Positions 58,041-64,000 of a stretch of DNA of 64,000 bases are shown here, in pieces. The translations under genes and the position numbers were made by a program. Source of the DNA: Coix lacryma-jobi var. lacryma-jobi. Lineage: Eukaryota > Streptophyta > Magnoliopsida > Poales > Poaceae. Under the pieces are notes generated by a model that saw only the letters and a program-made list of their open reading frames with translations, ran no database searches and was not told the origin of the DNA. The first letter of the stretch is position 1; the number at the start of each line of letters is the position of its first letter. Location: positions 744,001-808,000 of the forward strand of contig VDCT01000088.1 of assembly GCA_009763385.1 (NCBI GenBank), written 5' to 3'.

Positions 58041-58910
58041 AACGCCCAAAAACGCCACGTGACAAAACCAAAATCAATTGGATCCTCACCAAATGAATGG
58101 GGCTATAGCCAAACTCCTCCCAAGTGTTCTTCTACGTGTTGGGAAGCTAATCCTAGGATATCATCGCTCCAAACCAACTAATCCATGAGAAATCCGAAGA
58201 ACACTAGAAAAGGGGAAGCATCGGAGAACGAACGTGATTTCGACCCGATCTATGTGCTCATGAGGTTAGAATGGAAATCCTTTGGTGGAAAGAAGGATCT
58301 CACGGCAACAAACAATCCGATTCAAATGGAATCGCAAATCGTTGCTCGGAGAGGGAGAACGAGGAAAATCTTCGAGAAGGGAAAAACGAAAACGCGAAGA
58401 ACAAAAACACGATTCGATCCAAATTGCAGCCAACAAAAAGAGGGGCAAAATTGATCCTTGGATTGCTACTAGATGATGAATTGTGTAGCACTCTGTGTCG
58501 GGTGACAAGCCACTCCTCGCAGTACAAAACGCGGATGGTGAAAAGTTCAAGAACAAGAGACGGTCTCTCCTCTAGCCCTAGCCTCCTCTCACCTAAACAA
58601 AATGAGAGTGACACACCCAAGGATGGCTGTCCAACACAGCCCCTTCATCTGTATATAGGCGCACGTCTGAATGACACAAACGCCCTAACATGAAGCACTA
58701 ACCCAAATACCCCCTAGGGGTAAAACCTTCCAACTCTGGCAGTTTCCATCCGACGGCCACGCGCCTTCTCATTCTTCGCTTCGCCTCGACGCAAGCTCCA
58801 GGATGCTGCCACGTGCCGTCACGTCGACCACCGCACCTTCCTCGTGGATAGCTTCGCCGCCGCACCAGCCTCTCCACGCCGCCACGTTTCGACCGTCCTT
58901 TTGGACCTTC

Positions 58911-59145
58911 CCCCGGTTTTGAGGCCCAAACCGGGAAACCTGCCAGCCCAGGTTTTGAGGCCCAAACCTGGAAACCGTCCATACCGAGTTTTCAGGCCCA
59001 AACTCAGAAACCCACGAGCCCAGGCTTTGAGGCCCAAACCTGGAAACCGTCCATCCCGAGTTTTGAGGCCCAAACTCGGAAACCGGTCACCCGAGTTTTG
59101 AGGCCCAAACTCGGAAACCGTCGATGGTAGCTTTTTGAGGCTCAA
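58911..59145 (-). repeat. Tandem hairpin array in D 5' LTR
   Basis: Six clear units plus a decayed seventh, each stem-loop with core TTTTGAGGCCCAAA. Stems: CCCGG/CCGGG (58912-58935), CCAGG/CCTGG (58948-58971 and 59019-59042), CCGAG/CTCGG (59056-59079 and 59091-59114), CCGAG/CTCAG with one mismatch (58984-59007). The stems change on both sides together. Confidence 0.85.
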
Positions 59146-62100
59146 CTACTGAACCCGCACCATAGAAGGGATGTGGTTCGCACACCCCGACCACCGGCAC
59201 CGATGCCGATGCATGTCCAACCTCCATGCCAGGCACAACGCCTTCGCCTTCCTTCTTGACTTGGCCGATGGCACTTGCGCCGCACGCAAGCCCATGTCCG
59301 ACCTCCCGCCAAGTGCCACGACGCCATCGTCTTCCTCCCGACTCGGCCGATGTATCACACATCCCCATGTGCTCCTACTCGCCGATGCCACGTGCCAGCT
59401 ACCACAGCTGGTCCTCTGGCCCTCTTGTAACACCTCTGGTGTTTAAGCCAACTAAAACCTGACATGTCAACATGAGCATGGAAAGCATTCATGTAGCAAT
59501 ACTAAAGATGCATTTACAATTTGAATAAAACTTGATCTCAAATGCATCATATGCTTGTTTAATTCTGTTTCGTTCAATGGATGTGTGGTGATTAAGGATT
59601 TGCTAGTGGCTGATTTCTAGTGAAGATAGGCTTATAGGGTTATATGGTTCATGAAATCACAAGTCCTTATAGTGGCCCTATGATAAAGACTAAAATGCAA
59701 GGTGAATCTGGGTATGGTCCTTAAAACAAAGTTGTAGATACTAATGAAAGGAACAACTTTGGTATAGAAAGTTAACAAAGATTCTGCACAAAATTTGAAT
59801 TGAAACAAATTTGTTTAAACCCTAGAATCTACCCTTGAACTACAACTCTCAAACTATTGAGAATCTGACCCTGACCCTTTAACCAAAGTTGTAGGGAATG
59901 ACAAATGTGACAACTTTTATGTACACAGAATTTGAACTTCTTCAGAAAATTTTAAAGTAATTTGAGAAATCAGTTTAGGTCAAATTTGAATTCAAACTCT
60001 AATTCAAAAACTATGCCGAATTGGAACATGGTTCTTTAAGCAAGTTTGTAGATCACAAAATTCTGAACAACTTTCATTCTTACAGATTTTGCACTTTAGT
60101 TCAAAATTTTGGCGCAATTCAAAAGGGGACAAAAACACCTGTAGCTACAGTCCATGGACCCTTGCATGGCGTCCACGACGGCCGTCGAGTTCACAGGGGC
60201 GTTCCGGCATCGACACATCCCCATCCATGCGCCACTCGCTCCCTCTGCATGCATAGCTCGCTGGCACACCCAATGAACTCCTCGCCGTCTACATATACCA
60301 CTCCATCGCCGCGCTCCTCTCTTTTCTCTCTCTCTGTTTTCCGCCGGCCGGGACAGGGAACTCCGGCAACGAAATCCGTCGTCGTCGAGCTTCCTCGGTC
60401 GTTGCCGGCTTGACCACAGCTTCGCCATAACCCCAGCCACCTCCCCGAACCGTTGAATCGAGTTCTAGTCACCTACATCGCCCGGTCCGTGGTCGTCTTC
60501 CCCAACCTCGGCGAAACCGCCGCCGCGGCCACTGTCTCCGTCGCGCGGTGAGAACAAGACTCCTCGAACCAAATTGAGTACACCTTTGGCTTTGCCTTAG
60601 CTCACTGACCGTCATCGGCTCGACCGTTCGGTCTCTACCGCGCAGGGATCGCCGGAACATCGCCGTGAGGCTTCGGGTCGCCGCCATTTTCGTCGCCATC
60701 GTCGACCTCTACTACCCCGAGCCCCTCCGACCAAACCAACGCGCGCATCGAACCTAGGTGAGCTCCCTGGTGCCGATGCTCGCCTCCGTTTCAACGCTAC
60801 CGCGCCCCCTTGGCCGAAACGCCAGCGCGCCGCCGGGAACGGCGCGGCCGAGCCGCCATCGCCACGGCCACCCTATCCCCGACCGCTCCTAGCCCTAACC
60901 AACCCCACCCATGAGTTCGCAAGCCGTAGGGGAGCGCGTAGGTTGTCTCGGATTGGCGCCTAGCCTCGCCGCCGGCGAGTTTGGCCGGCGGTCAACGCCG
61001 CCGCGCGCGGTCAGCGCCGCCTGTGCGCTCGGGCCTGTGCGCTGGGCCGGCCTGACATCCCGGTCCCGCCTGTCAGCGTGATAGGATTAGGGGTTTTTCC
61101 ATTTTAGAGAATATGAACTGTAGCGCATTTTGTTATTTTTGGTGTATTTTTGTTATAGCTCCAAAAATTCTGAAATTTTTGTGTAGCCTCTCTGACATGT
61201 GAAGAAAGTTATAAAAATATGAAACTAAGAATTTGGACAAGTTTTGTTGGAGAATTAAAATAGTTAATTAAAGAGTTTAAGCACTTTAAATAATTTTGTA
61301 GGCTGCTCCTGAAGACCAAAAATTGTGAAACCAATTTTGTGGTACCTTGCAACACATAACACATCTCTGCTAAAATTTTGAGCCCCTTTCGTGAAAATAA
61401 ATTTTTAAGCCTTTATAATCAAGTTAGTAATTAAATAATAATTAGATAAGTGGTAGCATGGCTCTACAATTTTGATTTGTTCTGTCAATGTCCATGGTTT
61501 ACTGTGACATTGTTGTGTTGTTTGGAGCTGTTCACAAGGGTTGAACTAGGTAAAAATCTGTGGAGGTTACCATGTTGGTGATTAGCTAACAAAGCATAGT
61601 GCCTAATTACAAATTTATGCTTATAATAAATTAATTACTGTATTAAAGAAATCGGAGATTAAAATGTTACATGTATCATGTATAATCTTGATAGAACTCT
61701 ACTGTGTAACCATGTTAAGGGTTAAGCACTTGACCATTGTGATCATGCTTGTGGCATGAAACTAGCCCTGCACTACTCCTGTCATTTTTCTGGATCAGTT
61801 TCGGTGAAAGTGAGATATCACTATGATAATGTGGTTTTCTGACAAAGTGTTGTATAGCAAAGTTGTAGTACTTTTGTATATCTAGCTGCTCCTAAAATTT
61901 CGTAATTGTTGGATGTATATACTGGGAGTTATGTTCTGTGCAATCTTTGTATGCAGTGCTGTCCAGAAATCTGGACAGTTTCTGAAAACTAAACTGTTTG
62001 AGATGTTTAACTTGTGAATCAGTTTTTGTGTATTATAGAAAAGTTGTAGAGAATTTGTTAAGCTTTCCAGATTGTCCTAAATCACCTGAATAGCTATTCT

Positions 62101-62233
62101 GTAGCTCCAGTTATGGTTAAAACAAGTTGGTACATGAAATCTGTTCGGGTTATCACCTATGCAAATCTTGTTCCGATTGTGATGTCGATTTCTGAATTCA
62201 GTTTATGGTGTTGTTTGCTGTTGTACTCTTCCA

Positions 62234-62440
62234 TTGATAATTGTCCAGCATCATGAACATTCATTCATATTCGCATCACATGCATCTTATGTATATTCGT
62301 TCGTTATATTGCGTTTAGAAACCGAGGTTCGCACGGATCAGCCGGAGATTGCAGCAAGGGAGGCACCGGTCTTCTACGAGGTTTGGTTTGATATCTGTGG
62401 GGACGAACTAGTAGAGGAACCCAAAGGCAAGCCTCGGTGC
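62234..62440 (+). other. LTR acidic coding segment (E)
   Basis: Open frame with ETEVRTDQPEIAAREAP and VEEPKGKPRC. GKPR and its codons in CCAAAGGCAAGCC match the ends of the A and C segments; the rest is diverged. It is flanked upstream by CATCATGAACATTC, a possible start region. Confidence 0.4.
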
Positions 62441-63341
62441 ATTTGCCCCTACCTTGCAATTTTTAATAATATACTTGTTGATAAAATCTGGTGCATTAAG
62501 TTTAGGAGTTCAATGTTAGCTATTTGATGCATTAACTACCTTGATTATTTCTCATATTATCCTTGTCCCTGGGTCATTTACAAATGGTTAGATTGCTTAG
62601 CCTTGCTCAATAGAGTAGGTTTTCGAAAAGAGAGATGCTATTGTTGGGAACCCTTCCCTCGGTTTGGGATGGTGTAATTAAATTGAGACCGGGCGGGTAA
62701 CTTGCACAGAAAATGGAGTCCTAGCGTAGTGTTTCCGTCTGTGTCGTTTAGGGCCCGTCCGCTGTTGGCCCGTTGGATCGAGAACTATTTGTTAGTACTG
62801 GTCACATGCTTCGGTAAGCCCTACTGTGGCTATGCCCTTACTGGAACGGCGCACCCGCGCACTGGGAGTGGAGAGATGGCGGAAGTAGCGTGTACACACC
62901 ATGCTCGGTCCCCTGTTGGACGTTACTCAACAAGGCCGGTGTAGGGCGGTGGTGTACTATACCCCCGGGTGGCGCGGCTCCGGTCCGGTTTGAGCGGATC
63001 CACGGGACGGTTGACATATGCAAGTTCGGTCTTGCATATGTCGTGTGATAAGGAAGCCCCAACTGGGTAGATCAAGCGGTTCGAATCGTCGTTTGCTCCA
63101 CGAGAAAAGGAGACTCGTCCTCACACCCTCAGTGTAGTTTAATGATGAAACAATGGAGGAATAATGGGTTGATTACGAGATGTATATTTATTTAGTTAGT
63201 TAATATTAGAAATATAGAATGACACAACTACTTAGTAGTAGGAGCTTTTATGCAAATAAAAACTTTTGATTCTTGCTAAAGCCTTACCTTGACTTCCCCT
63301 CAGCCTGTATTCGTGAGTCTTCTCCCCATTTTATTAGTCGG

Positions 63342-63394
63342 GTAAGTCTTGTTGAGTACTCCTGTACTCAGGGTTCTATGACCCCATGTTGCAG
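63342..63394 (+). other. LTR micro-intron-like unit with donor hairpin (E)
   Basis: 53 bases from GTAAGT to CATGTTGCAG. The donor is followed by TTGAGTAC-TCCT-GTACTCAG, a perfect 7-base-arm hairpin, the best preserved of the set. Confidence 0.6.
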
Positions 63395-63810
63395 GTGAGA
63401 CCGCTGAACAGATGTGCTTCGGGCCGTGCTGTATGACTATCTTTCTGGCTGATGATGATAAGTGATGTGCCCTTGGGCAGGGTTTATTAATATGGTTATG
63501 TTATCAGACTTTTATCCAGCACTTAGTACTATCGCAATTTGAACTCTTTATCACTTATGTTGTAATAATGGACACAGGTTTGTAATATTATGTTTATGTA
63601 AGACTTCCACTGAAATCTCCGATCTGGTATTTTGTATGAAATGTAATGTGTTGTAATAATTGTACTCGGATGATTCCTGTGACCTATGGATGCGTCAACC
63701 GTATCCAACAGATTAATCCAGTCTTGTGGCACACTTACATAACGGTCAGAGGTTGTTGGACATATGATAGGTGTAGGTGGGCCACATTATTGGGCGATTC
63801 TGTTACAGGC

Positions 63811-63823
63811 TTGGTATCGGAGC
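63811..63823 (+). other. Primer binding site of E
   Basis: TTGGTATCGGAGC, three bases after the LTR end; close to the initiator-Met tRNA site. Confidence 0.8.
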
Positions 63824-64000
63824 AGGATCCCCGTGGCAATCATTATAGTAATTTGAAAAACCTTCAAAACTTATTTTTCTCAAGAAAAATCTAAAAAGAT
63901 CTTTCTAATCTTATCTTTTGCTCACCTTAACTTACTTCTTGCTTAGTAGGAAGTGTGTGCTGGAAAGTATTTGCCCTATGTTTAAAAAGGTTACAAAATT
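63824..64000 (+). other. Start of element E leader
   Basis: AT-rich leader, cut by the window edge. By analogy with A and C, ORF0 would start about 0.7-0.8 kb after the LTR, outside the window. Confidence 0.6.

Larger units (their letters stand above)
57361..59425 (-). mobile_element. Element D 5' LTR, cut by E
   Basis: On the minus strand it runs from 59425 (where E is inserted) to about 57361. TATA-like CTATATAC on the minus strand near 58651. It contains the hairpin array 58911-59145 and the GGACTGTCCGC array 57770-58040, and ends with CACCCCCCTCTGGTCGCC, typical of SIRE LTR ends. Its ORFs are spurious. Confidence 0.75.
59426..63807 (+). mobile_element. Element E 5' LTR (Tekay-like chromovirus)
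   Basis: 4382 bases, TGTAACACC...GATTCTGTTACA, same ends as C but only distantly similar inside. It interrupts D's 5' LTR. A promoter-like ACATATACC lies near 60291. Donor-like GGTGAG sites occur near 60549 and 60758. The part 61080-62230 is AT-rich and gene-less. It holds the acidic segment (62234-62440) and a micro-intron unit. Confidence 0.85.

Noticed and set aside
58185..60794. Overlapping ORFs in D and E LTRs
   Set aside because: No recognisable domains, several frames at once, inside LTR sequence.

Overview
The window is plant nuclear DNA, almost certainly from a grass and probably a panicoid such as the sugarcane, sorghum, maize or switchgrass group. That placement is inferred from the retrotransposon families and the GC-rich LTRs. 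I see no host gene, no tRNA or rRNA and no CRISPR array. Essentially every base belongs to LTR retrotransposons nested inside one another, most of them broken.

Left nest, innermost last. L (26586-29492) is a non-autonomous Gypsy with a Met-type primer site and an AT-rich, gene-less interior. K has its 3' LTR at 24930-26585 and lies in L's 5' LTR. It is a Tat-like Gypsy with an antisense, three-exon accessory gene at 23729-24513. A (428-23728, minus strand) cuts that gene. A is a Tekay-type chromovirus with an extra ORF upstream of gag, then gag, protease, RT, RNase H, integrase and chromodomain. A's 5' LTR was later hit by G (11274-20248, a gene-less Athila/Tat-like element with perfect CTCGG target duplications) and H (21158-22937, a solo LTR with perfect GTGTC duplications). 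A's 3' LTR is interrupted at the window edge by another LTR-like piece (1-427).

Right nest. M (29493-30637) is an LTR-like segment sitting in L's 3' LTR. F (from 30638) is a Tat-like Gypsy with 5' LTR, gag, protease and RT, cut at about 36230. D (about 36231-59425, minus strand) is a SIRE-type Copia that lacks gag and protease. C (37510-52911, plus strand) is a complete but dead Tekay-type chromovirus inserted in D's 3' LTR. E (from 59426) is a third Tekay-like element, inserted in D's 5' LTR, of which the 5' LTR and primer site are visible.

The most interesting signal is ORF0, the extra ORF upstream of gag in A (6852-7868) and C (42500-43576). Its first residues copy the tail of histone H3: C reads MGRTKETARKSTGG and A reads MARTKLTAHKAIGG. 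The tail is followed by a conserved core of unknown fold, a helical or coiled-coil stretch and an acidic C-terminus. The two copies have diverged and keep different H3 residues, so their ancestor was closer to H3 than either one. Both elements also end pol with a chromodomain, the module class that reads methylated H3 tails. One element family therefore appears to encode both a histone-tail mimic and a tail reader. In both copies ORF0 and gag begin immediately after an AG preceded by a splice-acceptor-like tract, which suggests expression by splicing.

Secondary signals are a 53-57 nt intron-like element with a hairpin at its donor in the LTRs of A, C and E; a conserved acidic coding segment in the same LTRs; a tandem hairpin array with compensatory base changes in the Copia LTRs; and the antisense spliced gene of K.
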